From Bacteroidales bacterium (GTDB taxonomy: Bacteria > Bacteroidota > Bacteroidia > Bacteroidales > UBA932): a stretch of 64,000 bases of DNA. A model generated the notes under the pieces. That model ran no database searches and was not told the origin of the DNA. It saw only the letters and a program-made list of their open reading frames with translations. A program made the position numbers and the translations under genes. Below are positions 41,476-50,867 of the stretch, in pieces; the first letter of the stretch is position 1; the number at the start of each line of letters is the position of its first letter. The stretch spans positions 79,627-143,626 of the forward strand of contig JAKSKN010000006.1 in assembly GCA_024401695.1 (NCBI GenBank), written 5' to 3'.

Positions 41476-43476
41476 TTACTCAGCCTTGAGGGCGAAGAAG
41501 ATCACTCTCTTCTCGCAGGTGACCTTGAGGGTCTTTCCTGCAGGGACATTGAGAGAATACTTGTCGGAGTCGGTAACGGTGAGGGTGTATGGAGCATTGC
41601 CCGTTGCACCGTCATTGGCTGCTACTGTCTGGCTTGCAACGGGTGTCTCACCATCATAAATCTTAACTTCCGGAGCCGGGTCAGTGCCCTTCCAGGTGAC
41701 TGCATAGAAAGAGAGCTTGCTGCAGCTTGAAGGAATCTCGACAGTGAAATCTCCGGCCTTGCTTGAAGTACCGATCTTGACAGTCTGAACACCTTCGGTT
41801 CCATTTACGATAGCAACGCCGTCATCGTATGAATTTAAACCGAGAGCGTACTTTACAGTAGTTGCGTACGGACCTACAGGAGCGCCCGGAGTCTCGTGGC
41901 TTACATACATACCGACTACCTGAGGGTTGCCCTTGTAAGAGGTCTTGTATGCGATGATGGTGATGACATCACCTTCCTTGACACCGAGGGTATCGAACTT
42001 CTTGGTCTCACCGTTCCATCCGGTAGACACGCCGTAGACAAGGATTGAACCTGACTCGTCAACGAGGTCGAAGTTTCCATAAGGAGCAATTTCATAACCG
42101 CTGTTCTTGGTGACGGTACCGGTGAGCATAATGTAGTTCTGAGGATCGTTCTTGTCGTCATCAGCCATATTCATTACGCCTGCAGCATCCATAGGGGTAA
42201 CGGTCTTGAACCACTGGAACTGGCCTTTTGCCATCTGAGGAGTACCGTTGTATGAAGACCTCTTTCCGACGAACTCTACGATGTCGCCTTCCTTGGCGCC
42301 GAACGCAGCGAGAGTCTGGATATTGCCGTTTGCACCGGTGGTACCATAAATGTAAACCTCACCGGTAGCATCCTTGATATAAAGGTTGGCACCATACTTT
42401 TCAGAATCCTGAGCGACCTTGGTGATGACACCGGAGATGCGGTACTGGGTATCATCCTCTGCAGCGGCGATGTAATCAGCGATTGAAACGCTGAGGATAG
42501 CGCCCTTCTGGGCGATGGTAGCTGATGCAGTGTAGTCCTTCTGTCCGTCTGAGGTAGCGAACGTAAGGGTTGCAGAACGGTCACCGCCCTTGTTAGGAGC
42601 GACATTGAAGGTGACCTTGCCGTTGCCTGTGTCGATACCGGTGACTGAGATCCAGCTCTGAGCCTCTGAAGGGACATTGACAGAGATGCCGTTGCCCTTG
42701 CAGCTGAGGTTTGCTACAACCTCACCGCCTTCGATAGGAACGAAGTCAAACTGCCTGTCGTTGATGCTGAGAGAGTCAACCTTGATGAGAGACTTGTTGA
42801 GTTCGATTACATAAGCGGCCTTCTCCTTTGTTTCAGGTGTACCCTTGTAGTCCATCAGGACACCCTCGATGACAAGCTCGTCACCAACAGTGAACTCATC
42901 ACCCTTGGTGAATGAAGCGCCGTTCATCCAAAGGCCACGATAAACCTGGAGCCATTTGCCATCCTCGAACTTTCCGTCATCAGAAATGTAGAACGTTGCA
43001 TTGCCGTAAGATGTGCTGATCTCCTGAATCTTGCAGACAATACCCCTTACGCGGCTTACAGGTGAACCGTCAGGATATTCAGCAATGACCTTGAGAGCTT
43101 CGGCAACGGTGATGGTCTTAGGGATGACCTTTTCAGCTTCCTGTCTGATGATGATAGTCTGCTCCTTTCCGGCGCAAGTGATCTTGATGGTGTTCTCACG
43201 TGTACCTGAAGCTTTGTCTGCAGAGAAAGTGACACTGGTTTCACCAGCATTGCCGGACAAAGGGCTGATGTTAACCCACTGAGGTATTGCATTGATTGAC
43301 CAGGAATCCTTTGCAGTCACCGTGATGGTCACGCTGTTTGTCCCTTCGTTATTGGAAAGGGCAACGTATGAAGAAGAAACCTGAACCTCATCCAGAACGG
43401 TAATGGTTTCCTTTGTACATCCGATTGCCAGAGAGCAAGCGGCAACAAGCGCAGCGAATATATACTTAAGTTTCAT
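41476..43476 (-). CDS. BACON / OB-fold repeat surface lipoprotein
   Basis: 666 residues with lipobox LAIGC (Cys20). Domain order: BACON-like (about 25-113, WSINAIPQWVNISPLSGNAG), OB-like (120-235), a second BACON-like (237-330, SWISVTGIDTGNGKVTFNVAPNKGG), two more OB-like domains (333-445 and 445-545, each with a GxIxVYG-type strand) and a C-terminal domain (to 666) like those that end Bacteroidetes surface proteins. OB folds often bind nucleic acid or oligosaccharide. It lies 17 nt after the TonB-dependent receptor gene, in the place a SusD-like partner usually has, yet it is not SusD-like. Confidence 0.85.
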   Translation of the reverse strand: MKLKYIFAALVAACSLAIGCTKETITVLDEVQVSSSYVALSNNEGTNSVTITVTAKDSWSINAIPQWVNISPLSGNAGETSVTFSADKASGTRENTIKITCAGKEQTIIIRQEAEKVIPKTITVAEALKVIAEYPDGSPVSRVRGIVCKIQEISTSYGNATFYISDDGKFEDGKWLQVYRGLWMNGASFTKGDEFTVGDELVIEGVLMDYKGTPETKEKAAYVIELNKSLIKVDSLSINDRQFDFVPIEGGEVVANLSCKGNGISVNVPSEAQSWISVTGIDTGNGKVTFNVAPNKGGDRSATLTFATSDGQKDYTASATIAQKGAILSVSIADYIAAAEDDTQYRISGVITKVAQDSEKYGANLYIKDATGEVYIYGTTGANGNIQTLAAFGAKEGDIVEFVGKRSSYNGTPQMAKGQFQWFKTVTPMDAAGVMNMADDDKNDPQNYIMLTGTVTKNSGYEIAPYGNFDLVDESGSILVYGVSTGWNGETKKFDTLGVKEGDVITIIAYKTSYKGNPQVVGMYVSHETPGAPVGPYATTVKYALGLNSYDDGVAIVNGTEGVQTVKIGTSSKAGDFTVEIPSSCSKLSFYAVTWKGTDPAPEVKIYDGETPVASQTVAANDGATGNAPYTLTVTDSDKYSLNVPAGKTLKVTCEKRVIFFALKAE

Positions 43477-43493
43477 AATATTCAGGCGATTGA

Positions 43494-46400
43494 TTAGTTA
43501 AACATGTACTTGATACCGACAGAAGCGTACCAGCACTGTCCAAGAGTGTGATTTGGAGTGAATGTCTGGGTGTTGCCGTTGATGATTGCCGGAGTTGAGA
43601 ATGTAGCATAACCGTCTGCGTCTACGCCCTCATACTTGAGGATGCGAGGATCCTCACCGATTTCAGGATTGAGGTACTTGGAGACGCCCCAGTTGCTGTT
43701 GAAGAGATTGAGGATATTCTTGATATCCACGCTGAGCTGGAGCTTGCTTGTGCTCTCGCCGTGCTGAATCTTGAAGTCGTGCTTGTAGCTGAAGTCAATG
43801 CGATGTACCCAAGGAGAGTAGACGCTGTAGCCTTCTGCATACTTGCCCTGATTCTTGCTGAGGTAGCTGTCATTGTGGACGAATGCGAGGAAACGCTCTG
43901 CATCGTCTGCGGAAACGAAGCGGAAGTCACCGTTTGCAACCTGAGCATCTGTAGGGATATAGATGGTATCGTAGTTGTAACCGTCACCATTCATATCGTT
44001 GGTTGTCATATATGAGTAGTTGTAACCACCTCTCCAGGCTTCATAGATGAGGCTGAAGTGGTTGCCGCTCTTGTCGTGGTGGGTTGCGGAAGCAACTACA
44101 CGGTCAGGAGTAACATACTGTGAGTTGTGGAGGCCGATGTAGTTAGGGCCCTCGATGGTAGGAACATAGGTGAATGCAGATTCAGCTGCTGAACCAGGCA
44201 TACCGGTGATTTCCTTGCTGACAGTATGGGTGTAAGCTGCCATGAGGCTGAGGCCTTCGACAGGCTGCATGTTGATGGTTACGTTGGCTGACCAGCCATA
44301 ACCCTTGCTGGTGTTCTGAAGGACGAATGCCTTGGTTGTCGTACGGAAATCAGAAGGATAGACAGGACGGTTGTCGACACCGTTGAATCTTGCGAAACCG
44401 CCGACGTTCTTCATACTCCAGTCAGAGATTGACACTGCGTTGACGGTCTTGTTGAAGATACCTTCTGCGGTGATCGTGAATGGGAATGAAGTAGGGAACT
44501 GGTAGTCGATTGCGAGAGAGGTCTTCCATACCTGAGGCATCTTGAAGTTAGGGTCAACAGCATTGACTGCTGATGGCTTGGTGCCGTCTTCTGGAGAGAT
44601 GGTCTGAGGATAGCCCATTGAGACGAGCTTCTGGAGGAGAGCAGCTGTGGTAGCGTGACCCTCGCTGTCGGTAACAAGACCGCCGTTGAAGAGGCTCATA
44701 TCGGTGTTCTTGGAGTTGAGCTGTGCCTGATACTGAACCATACCTGAGTTGGTAGGCATATTGGTGAAGAATACGAGAGGCAGACGGCCGCTGAAGAGAC
44801 CGGTACCACCACGGACCTTGAGGCTCTTGTCACCAAGGACATCCCAGGTGAAACCGATACGAGGAGAAACGGTGATGGAAGCCTTTGGCCAAAGACCTGT
44901 ATCGATGTGTGTCTCCTGATAGTTCTTGTATGCAGGATAGTAGGTGAGCTCCTTGATGGCGTTGTTTGTCATGATGTCGTTGTTGTTGAAGAACAGACCG
45001 TCAAGACGGAGACCATAGGTAAGCTTGAAGTTGTCGTTGACAGCCCATTCGTCCTGAGCATAGATGCCCGGTCTGTAGAAACGGACACGTGCAGCAGGCT
45101 TTGTCTCGCCATCGTAGCCGTAGGTCAGGCAGACAACCTCAGGGGCTGCGCCGTTGATGAAATCGTCTACACCGTTGTAGCGATAGTAACCGGTACCGTT
45201 ACGCATATACTGGTTGTCAGCCATCTGATACTCGAAGTTGATACCTCCGGTGATCTTGTGAGCACCTGCGTAGTAGGTGATATCATCCTTGATGTTGAGG
45301 GTGTTGTTGTGAACGGCGTTGTTCCAGGTGAAGAGCTCATAACCGAGAGCGATGTAGTTGTCATCGTCCTTGGTGATGTCGATGAACGGGAACTCTGCTG
45401 AGTTGGTGCCGCGGATATCACCGATGATAGAGTAGGTTGCGAGGAACTGGTTTGAGAGGTTGTCGCTGATGCGGCTGTTGAGATCGACTGAGAATGAATG
45501 AACGTTGTTGTTCATTGAATACATCGCGTTCGCGTATGCCATTGCATTCTGCGACATACGTGAGCTGGCCATACGGGTACCGCCGTCCATTGAGGTGGCG
45601 TTGGTCTGGTTCCAGGCCTGGTTGGTGGTGTAGTTGTAACGGAGAGCAAGCTTGTGCTTGTCGTTGATGTTCCAGTCGATGCGGGCGAGGATCTTGATGT
45701 TGGTCTCGTTGGCAGGGAAATCGGTGTAGGAACCGGTGTCATAACCGTACTTGCTGCGTGCGTGCTGCTTTACTTTCTCAAGGTCGGCGATGGTGGTGCG
45801 TGAAACGTAATCGTTAGCATTTGCTACACCATCCTCAGAACCGTGCCAGCGGTTGACAACGGTAGGGATCTTGGAGTACTCTGCGTTGACGAAGAAGAAG
45901 AGTTTGTTCTTGATGATAGGGCCGCCGAGGTTGAAGCCGTAGGTCGTGCTGCGGTCAGTTGCGCGTGCGCCTGAGATCTGCTCGCCGCAGACGGTGTCAC
46001 CACGGAGGTTCTCGTTGCGATGATAGATGTATGCAGAACCCTTGAAGGTGTTGGTACCTGACTTTGTGATGGCATTCACACCACCGCCGATGAAGTTGGT
46101 CTGACGGACATCGTAAGGGGAGATGACAACCTGGAGCTCTTCGATTGCGTCGATGGAGATAGGGCTGCCGCCGCCAGGAAGGCTTGATGAAAGGCCGAAG
46201 TTGTTGTTGAAGTTCGCACCATCAACGGTGAAGTTGGCGGTACGGCCGTCGGAACCGGCGAAGCTCATACCGTTGCCACCGTAAGGTGAAAGACGGGTGA
46301 CGTCGGTGATGTTTCTGCTGACGGTAGGAAGGTTGGCGATCTGCGCGTTGTTGATGTTGGTGGCAGCACCTGTCTTCTCAGCAGCGAACTTTGAGGCAGC

Positions 46401-46775
46401 GGTGGAAATCACGATTGCCTCTGAAAGCATTTCACTGTCGTCCTTGAGGCTTGCGTTGATGGCAAAAGCTTCAGCGAGCTGGAGGACTACGTCTGTGTAA
46501 GTCACGGAGTGATAACCAAGGCAGCTTACCTCAACGGAATAAGGACCACCGGCACGCATACCGTTGATGTAGAAGAGACCTTCGTTGTTGGCAACAGCGA
46601 AATACTGTGTACCTGAAGGAGTGTGGATGGCAATGACTGCGGCACCGGCAACAGGCTCGCCCTTTGAATCGGTAACCTTACCGTTGAGGGAAGAGGTTGT
46701 TACCTGCGCGAACGCAGAAATACCAACAAGCATTGCTGCTGCAGACAGCAATAAACTCTTGAGGATTTGTTTCAT
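43494..46775 (-). CDS. TonB-dependent receptor with carboxypeptidase-like N-domain (Oar-like)
   Basis: 1093 residues from ATG 46775 (MKQILKSLLLSAAAMLVG signal). Residues 26-110 are a CarboxypepD_reg-like domain (LNGKVTDSKGEPVAGAAVIA). The plug follows (about 130-240, with IDAIEELQVVISPYDVRQTNFIGGG), then a large barrel closing VGIKYMFN. This is the Oar-type, SusC-distant class of outer-membrane TonB-dependent transporters. It is first in a pair with the BACON/OB lipoprotein. The substrate is not determined; the nearby nuclease points to nucleic-acid fragments. The true start was preferred over an upstream in-frame extension lacking a signal sequence. Confidence 0.92.
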   Translation of the reverse strand: MKQILKSLLLSAAAMLVGISAFAQVTTSSLNGKVTDSKGEPVAGAAVIAIHTPSGTQYFAVANNEGLFYINGMRAGGPYSVEVSCLGYHSVTYTDVVLQLAEAFAINASLKDDSEMLSEAIVISTAASKFAAEKTGAATNINNAQIANLPTVSRNITDVTRLSPYGGNGMSFAGSDGRTANFTVDGANFNNNFGLSSSLPGGGSPISIDAIEELQVVISPYDVRQTNFIGGGVNAITKSGTNTFKGSAYIYHRNENLRGDTVCGEQISGARATDRSTTYGFNLGGPIIKNKLFFFVNAEYSKIPTVVNRWHGSEDGVANANDYVSRTTIADLEKVKQHARSKYGYDTGSYTDFPANETNIKILARIDWNINDKHKLALRYNYTTNQAWNQTNATSMDGGTRMASSRMSQNAMAYANAMYSMNNNVHSFSVDLNSRISDNLSNQFLATYSIIGDIRGTNSAEFPFIDITKDDDNYIALGYELFTWNNAVHNNTLNIKDDITYYAGAHKITGGINFEYQMADNQYMRNGTGYYRYNGVDDFINGAAPEVVCLTYGYDGETKPAARVRFYRPGIYAQDEWAVNDNFKLTYGLRLDGLFFNNNDIMTNNAIKELTYYPAYKNYQETHIDTGLWPKASITVSPRIGFTWDVLGDKSLKVRGGTGLFSGRLPLVFFTNMPTNSGMVQYQAQLNSKNTDMSLFNGGLVTDSEGHATTAALLQKLVSMGYPQTISPEDGTKPSAVNAVDPNFKMPQVWKTSLAIDYQFPTSFPFTITAEGIFNKTVNAVSISDWSMKNVGGFARFNGVDNRPVYPSDFRTTTKAFVLQNTSKGYGWSANVTINMQPVEGLSLMAAYTHTVSKEITGMPGSAAESAFTYVPTIEGPNYIGLHNSQYVTPDRVVASATHHDKSGNHFSLIYEAWRGGYNYSYMTTNDMNGDGYNYDTIYIPTDAQVANGDFRFVSADDAERFLAFVHNDSYLSKNQGKYAEGYSVYSPWVHRIDFSYKHDFKIQHGESTSKLQLSVDIKNILNLFNSNWGVSKYLNPEIGEDPRILKYEGVDADGYATFSTPAIINGNTQTFTPNHTLGQCWYASVGIKYMFN

Positions 46776-46817
46776 AATGTTTTTGATATAGTTAGAATAA
46801 ACAAAAATTCTACGTTG

Positions 46818-46825
46818 CAAAGATA
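46818..46825 (-). promoter_or_regulatory. -7 element of the TonB-receptor gene
   Basis: TATCTTTG on the minus strand, 42 nt before the ATG at 46775, leaving a leader of about 35 nt. Confidence 0.6.
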
Positions 46826-46979
46826 GTTATTACCAAAGGTAATACAGCATTACTTTTCAACAACTTATCAACAGTTTCCGGCAACTGCTTCCAGTCAGGC
46901 CGCAAACCGGGCCGCAAAGTTAATTTGTTGAATCAAAATCCCAAAGAAAATTTTAAACAATAATATCGAAATTTATTGT

Positions 46980-46987
46980 TACCTTTG
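46980..46987 (+). promoter_or_regulatory. metK: -7 element of metK-smpB
   Basis: TACCTTTG fits TAnnTTTG and lies about 18 nt before the riboswitch. The 278-bp gap between the receptor gene and metK holds only the two divergent promoters, this leader and unremarkable AT-rich DNA. Confidence 0.65.
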
Positions 46988-47004
46988 CCGCCGAATTTAC
47001 ACAA

Positions 47005-47056
47005 TCGCGAGGACAGATTTGAATGCTTGCAACCTCGTCTAAAAAATGCTAAAATG
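47005..47056 (+). ncRNA. SAM-II-like riboswitch in the metK leader
   Basis: P1 is CGAGG (47008-47012) with CCTCG (47033-47037). The loop carries GATTTG and GCTTGCAA and the 3' part has TAAAAAATGCTAAA, the order and wording of the SAM-II (metA) aptamer (AUUU, UUGCAA, then UAAA-AUGCUAAA). The 3' conserved strand GCTAAA runs straight into the metK ATG (47054), so the SAM-bound pseudoknot would mask the start codon. This matches negative feedback of SAM on its own synthetase. The assignment is by motif only. Confidence 0.7.
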
Positions 47057-48358
47057 AACTATCTCTTTACATCGGAGTCAGTCTCCGAAGGTCATCCCGA
47101 CAAGGTCGCTGACCAGATTTCAGACGCCATCCTTGATGAATTCCTCCGCCAGGACCAGGAGGCGAAAGTCGCCTGTGAAACATTCTGCACCACGGGCCTG
47201 GTGATCGTCGGCGGCGAGGTCAAGAGCGACAACGCCTACGTCGACATCGAGGACACCGTACGCAGGACCATCGCCAGGATCGGCTACACAAAATCGGACT
47301 ATCATTTCGATTCCCTCTCCTGCGGGGTTATGTCAACCATCCACGAGCAGAGCGCCGACATCAACCGCGGCGTAGTACGCGGGGAGCCTCTTGAGCAGGG
47401 CGCCGGCGACCAGGGAATGATGTTCGGCTATGCCTGCCGCGACACCGAGGAATATATGCCTCTGGCACTCTCCCTGTCACACAAGCTGCTTCTGGTTCTC
47501 GCCGACATCCGACACAACGAGCCCGGGCTTATGCCATACCTGCGTCCCGACGCAAAATCACAGTTCACGGTAGAGTTCTCCGGGAAGCACCAGCCTCTGC
47601 GGGTCCACACGATCGTGGTCAGCACGCAGCACGATGAGTTCGACACCGACGAAGCTATGCACGACCGCATCGAGCGGGACATCCGCAGCATCGTCATTCC
47701 ACGGCTGATAGCATCCCTCCCGGCGGCGACCGCAGCCCTCTTCGACGACAAGTTCATCCTTCACGTCAACCCTACGGGCAAATTCGTCATCGGCGGACCT
47801 GCCGGAGACACCGGCCTCACAGGGCGCAAGATAATAGTTGACACATACGGCGGACGCGGCGCACACGGTGGCGGCGCATTCTCCGGAAAAGACCCTTCAA
47901 AAGTCGACCGTTCAGCCGCCTACGCAGCACGCTATATCGCGAAGAACCTGGTCGCAGCAGGTATCGCGGACGAATGTCTCGTCCAGCTCGCCTATGCCAT
48001 CGGCGTTGCCGAACCGGTCTCAATCTTCGTGGACACCTATGGTTCTGCACACGTCCAGGCCCCTGCAGGCTCCGAGATATCCGACCTCCGCGGCGAAGCC
48101 ACCGATTCATACATCGCATCAAAGATCCGCGAGACTTTCGACCTCCGCCCTGCGGCGATCATCGAAAGATTCGGCCTCAAGAACCCTATCTACTCGCCTT
48201 GTGCCGCTTATGGCCATATGGGACGCAAGCCGTATGTCCAGGCCGTGAAGATGAAGCAGGCCGACGGCACCTGGTCCGAAAAGGACGTCCAGTTCTTCGG
48301 ATGGGAACTTCTGGATTCCGTTGACACTATCCGCAAAGCATTTGGAATCAAGGCATAA
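47054..48358 (+). CDS. metK: S-adenosylmethionine synthetase
   Basis: 434 residues from ATG 47054 ([25 protein letters not shown], shown here in part as [11 protein letters not shown]). Further MetK motifs: [48 protein letters not shown] and [16 protein letters not shown]. It makes SAM from methionine and ATP. The longer open frame upstream is the riboswitch region, not protein. The stop overlaps the smpB start by one base. Confidence 0.97.
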   Translation: MNYLFTSESVSEGHPDKVADQISDAILDEFLRQDQEAKVACETFCTTGLVIVGGEVKSDNAYVDIEDTVRRTIARIGYTKSDYHFDSLSCGVMSTIHEQSADINRGVVRGEPLEQGAGDQGMMFGYACRDTEEYMPLALSLSHKLLLVLADIRHNEPGLMPYLRPDAKSQFTVEFSGKHQPLRVHTIVVSTQHDEFDTDEAMHDRIERDIRSIVIPRLIASLPAATAALFDDKFILHVNPTGKFVIGGPAGDTGLTGRKIIVDTYGGRGAHGGGAFSGKDPSKVDRSAAYAARYIAKNLVAAGIADECLVQLAYAIGVAEPVSIFVDTYGSAHVQAPAGSEISDLRGEATDSYIASKIRETFDLRPAAIIERFGLKNPIYSPCAAYGHMGRKPYVQAVKMKQADGTWSEKDVQFFGWELLDSVDTIRKAFGIKA

Positions 48359-48819
48359 TGGCTGAAAAGAAGAAGGGCATAAACCGCGTCAACATTCTCA
48401 ACAAGCGCGCCACTTTCGACTACGAACTGCTCGAGCAGTACGATGCCGGAATCGTGCTTGTCGGCACCGAGATCAAGTCGATCCGCGCCGGCAAGGCTTC
48501 CCTTCAGGACGCCTACTGCTACTTCAGCGACGGCGAACTCTACGTACGCGGGATGAACATTGCCACTTACTTCTGGGCCTCAGCCTGGAGCAGCCACGAA
48601 CCGATGCGGGACCGCAAGCTCCTTCTCACAAGAAAAGAGCTCAGGCATCTTGCCCAGGCAGTGAAGACCAAGGGATTGACCATAGTCGTCACAAAGGCAT
48701 ACGTATCAGAGAACGGCTACGCCAAGCTCCACATCGCTCTTGCACGCGGAAAGAAGGAGTATGACAAACGCGCCTCGATAAAGGAGAAGGACATCAGGCG
48801 CGAGATGGAACGCGACTAG
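48358..48819 (+). CDS. smpB: SsrA-binding protein SmpB
   Basis: 153 residues: [39 protein letters not shown] (in two pieces: the start and [14 protein letters not shown]) is the SmpB barrel, followed by [13 protein letters not shown] and the basic C-terminal tail [22 protein letters not shown] that enters the A site with tmRNA. It rescues stalled ribosomes. It is coupled to metK, so it may follow SAM control. It converges with miaA, 4 nt apart. Confidence 0.96.
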   Translation: MAEKKKGINRVNILNKRATFDYELLEQYDAGIVLVGTEIKSIRAGKASLQDAYCYFSDGELYVRGMNIATYFWASAWSSHEPMRDRKLLLTRKELRHLAQAVKTKGLTIVVTKAYVSENGYAKLHIALARGKKEYDKRASIKEKDIRREMERD

Positions 48820-48823
48820 GATA

Positions 48824-49648
48824 TCAGACCTCAGTCCAATGAATGACGGCGCCGCTGCGCTCCATACCGCGGAACCAGGTCATCTGACGCTTGGCGAACT
48901 GGTGGATCGCCGTTGACAGTTTGAGGCGCATCTCATCATAGTCCATATCTCCCCTCAAGAACAAAGTGATGAACTTATACTCAAGCCCGTAGGAGATCAG
49001 AACCGCTTCCGGCACACCCCGTTCCAGCAGCCCCTTGACCTCATCGATCATTCCCTCCTGCAGACGCGCATCCAGACGCGCATCGATACGCGCGTTCCGG
49101 ACCTCGCGGCTTACAAGCGTGCCGATGATGAAGGGAGATGACGGGAGGTGGACTGAAGGAGCCGGTGAACAGCCCTCCGAACCTCCGCGCCTTTCGCTCA
49201 GCGGGCGGGTTTCCCTGAAATCATAACCCGAAGTGACGGCATTGATATACAGCCCCGTGCCGCCGCAAAGGATCGGTATGGCGTCCCTGCCACGAATATC
49301 AGCCCAGGCCGACGAAAAATCGCGCTGGAATTGGAAAACGTTGTATTGACTGCCCGCATCCGCGATATCGATCAGATGATATGGGACGCTGCCATATTCG
49401 GCCAGATCCTTGCCGGTGCCGATATCCATACCCCTGTATACCTGACGGGAATCAGCAGAGATGATTTCAGCCCGGCGTCCGAAAGAAGCGAACTCATTTG
49501 CCAGCCTGACCGCATATTTCGTCTTCCCCGAAGCGGTCGGCCCCAGCACGACTACAAGATCGGTCGCACCGGATGAATATGACTCATACAGAGCTCCGGG
49601 ATCAATGATCTCCGGCTCCGGAAGTTCTGCTAAGATTGTCGTTTTCAT
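48824..49648 (-). CDS. miaA: tRNA dimethylallyltransferase (MiaA-type), shortened insert
   Basis: From ATG 49648 the protein has 274 residues: a 30-residue extension, the P-loop GPTASGKTK, ISADSRQVYRGMDIGTGK, and PILCGGTGLYINAVTSGYDF. The C-terminal AIHQFAKRQMTWFRGMER matches MiaA. Between them the segment that normally carries the tRNA-gripping insert (the HPNDxxR region) is much reduced. GLEYK replaces the common GYKE; I believe a Bacteroidetes MiaA subgroup has this. It adds a dimethylallyl group to A37 of tRNAs that read UNN codons. It overlaps the upstream gene by 47 nt; a TTG start would overlap more. Confidence 0.85.
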   Translation of the reverse strand: MKTTILAELPEPEIIDPGALYESYSSGATDLVVVLGPTASGKTKYAVRLANEFASFGRRAEIISADSRQVYRGMDIGTGKDLAEYGSVPYHLIDIADAGSQYNVFQFQRDFSSAWADIRGRDAIPILCGGTGLYINAVTSGYDFRETRPLSERRGGSEGCSPAPSVHLPSSPFIIGTLVSREVRNARIDARLDARLQEGMIDEVKGLLERGVPEAVLISYGLEYKFITLFLRGDMDYDEMRLKLSTAIHQFAKRQMTWFRGMERSGAVIHWTEV

Positions 49649-50867
49649 ACCTGACTTCAATCAGATTGGTGAACGCCTCGGTATAGGAGAGGCCGGTCTT
49701 GCGGTAGATGTCACTGCAGGACGAAACCAACGTGATGCTTCTCTGATCCTTGACCAGATCCCTTGAGTATAAGGCGTTTACGTCGTGCAGGATATATGGT
49801 TCGCCATCTATGCAGCCGATATACATCATAGCGTGCCCCGGCACGATGGCGATGCTTCCCGGAAGCAGGGAGGAATAATCCACAGGGGCTTCGGACGGCC
49901 TGTGGTTGAATCTGTCCATATTCTTCATACTGGAGCTGTTGCGGGGCAGCTCCACGCCGAAGCAATAATAGACCGAGAGCAATGTGGCGGAACAATCGTT
50001 ATAGCCTTCCGCCCCTCCCCAGCTATATGGCGTGCCAAGGAGCTTGAAAGCAAGCTTCAAGGCGTTCGCCGTCGTATACGGAAGATATCCGTCCGACATT
50101 TCGATATCGATTTCAGAAGGTACCAGCATCAGGGTCCCATCCGCCCTGCGGACTGGCGCCAGCACCGCTCCGTCCGCATTTTTCGCCAGGCGGGTGCCCA
50201 TCATCAGGCGCATTTCGCGGCCTGCCACGGTGACAAGTTTCTGCTCGAGCGTAACCGCGAAAAGAGGGTTCTTGACATAATGGATCATTTCCTCTCTGGT
50301 GCAGAGTCCGATATTCGACGCCTCAACCCACCCGGCATAATTGCGTCCCCGGACGTAAAACCATCTGCCATCGGCCGATTCGTGCCAGATGAGCACTCCC
50401 TCGCCCAGCCAGAGATGTGTCTGCTGGAAGTCGTCGAAACACAGGCTCCCGGCCATCACGCCGTCATCCGTGCAAGTCGTTGCGGTCGGGAAGCTGCGGA
50501 GGTCGGCGGGGGTGGTGATGATGCCATAGCGCAATGCCGCCGTTCCGGCCACCGCGTCAAGGTTGCGGTTCGCCAGGATCCTTTTCTTCGCCGAAGCGGT
50601 GACTTTTGACTTGTCGAAATATCTGTACGAGCGTGGGATCCTGTACTGGCCTATGGAGCTTCGCACCACACTGCCGTCAACGGAGTCCGCTGCCGAGCAG
50701 ATGTCGACCAGGTCAAGGTCCCCCTCGGCGACCAGACTCGCATTGTATGCCTCAATCTGCCCGGCAGTCATCACGATTTCATCTGATGCCGGCCAGAAGT
50801 CAGCCTTTGCCATTTCAGGAGTGGCGCTGCCACCCAGAATGACCGGAACGATCAACAACCAGTTCAT
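49602..50867 (-). CDS. Secreted SH3 / NlpC-P60 peptidoglycan peptidase
   Basis: 421 residues from ATG 50867, a start fixed by the ATGA overlap with trmB. A hydrophobic signal (MNWLLIVPVILGGSA) is followed by an N-terminal helical domain, SH3-like domains (IWHESADGRWFYVRGRNYAGWVE), and a C40 NlpC/P60 domain: GTPYSWGGAEGYNDCSATL with the catalytic Cys, and PGHAMMYIG with the catalytic His. It resembles Bacteroides dipeptidyl-peptidase VI-type enzymes that split gamma-D-Glu peptide bonds in wall peptides. Its position inside a tRNA/DNA-metabolism operon is odd, but shared with related genomes. Confidence 0.9.
   Translation of the reverse strand: MNWLLIVPVILGGSATPEMAKADFWPASDEIVMTAGQIEAYNASLVAEGDLDLVDICSAADSVDGSVVRSSIGQYRIPRSYRYFDKSKVTASAKKRILANRNLDAVAGTAALRYGIITTPADLRSFPTATTCTDDGVMAGSLCFDDFQQTHLWLGEGVLIWHESADGRWFYVRGRNYAGWVEASNIGLCTREEMIHYVKNPLFAVTLEQKLVTVAGREMRLMMGTRLAKNADGAVLAPVRRADGTLMLVPSEIDIEMSDGYLPYTTANALKLAFKLLGTPYSWGGAEGYNDCSATLLSVYYCFGVELPRNSSSMKNMDRFNHRPSEAPVDYSSLLPGSIAIVPGHAMMYIGCIDGEPYILHDVNALYSRDLVKDQRSITLVSSCSDIYRKTGLSYTEAFTNLIEVRYENDNLSRTSGAGDH

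Noticed and set aside
46860-46875. TTATCAACA resembling a DnaA box
   Set aside because: A single imperfect box without dnaA, dnaN or an AT-rich unwinding region does not support an origin.
46976-47053. N-terminal extension of MetK in the longer open frame
   Set aside because: The region is the riboswitch leader; MetK proteins begin at the [13 protein letters not shown] position.
49649-49660. Upstream TTG start for miaA
   Set aside because: ATG at 49648 is available and gives a smaller overlap with the upstream gene.
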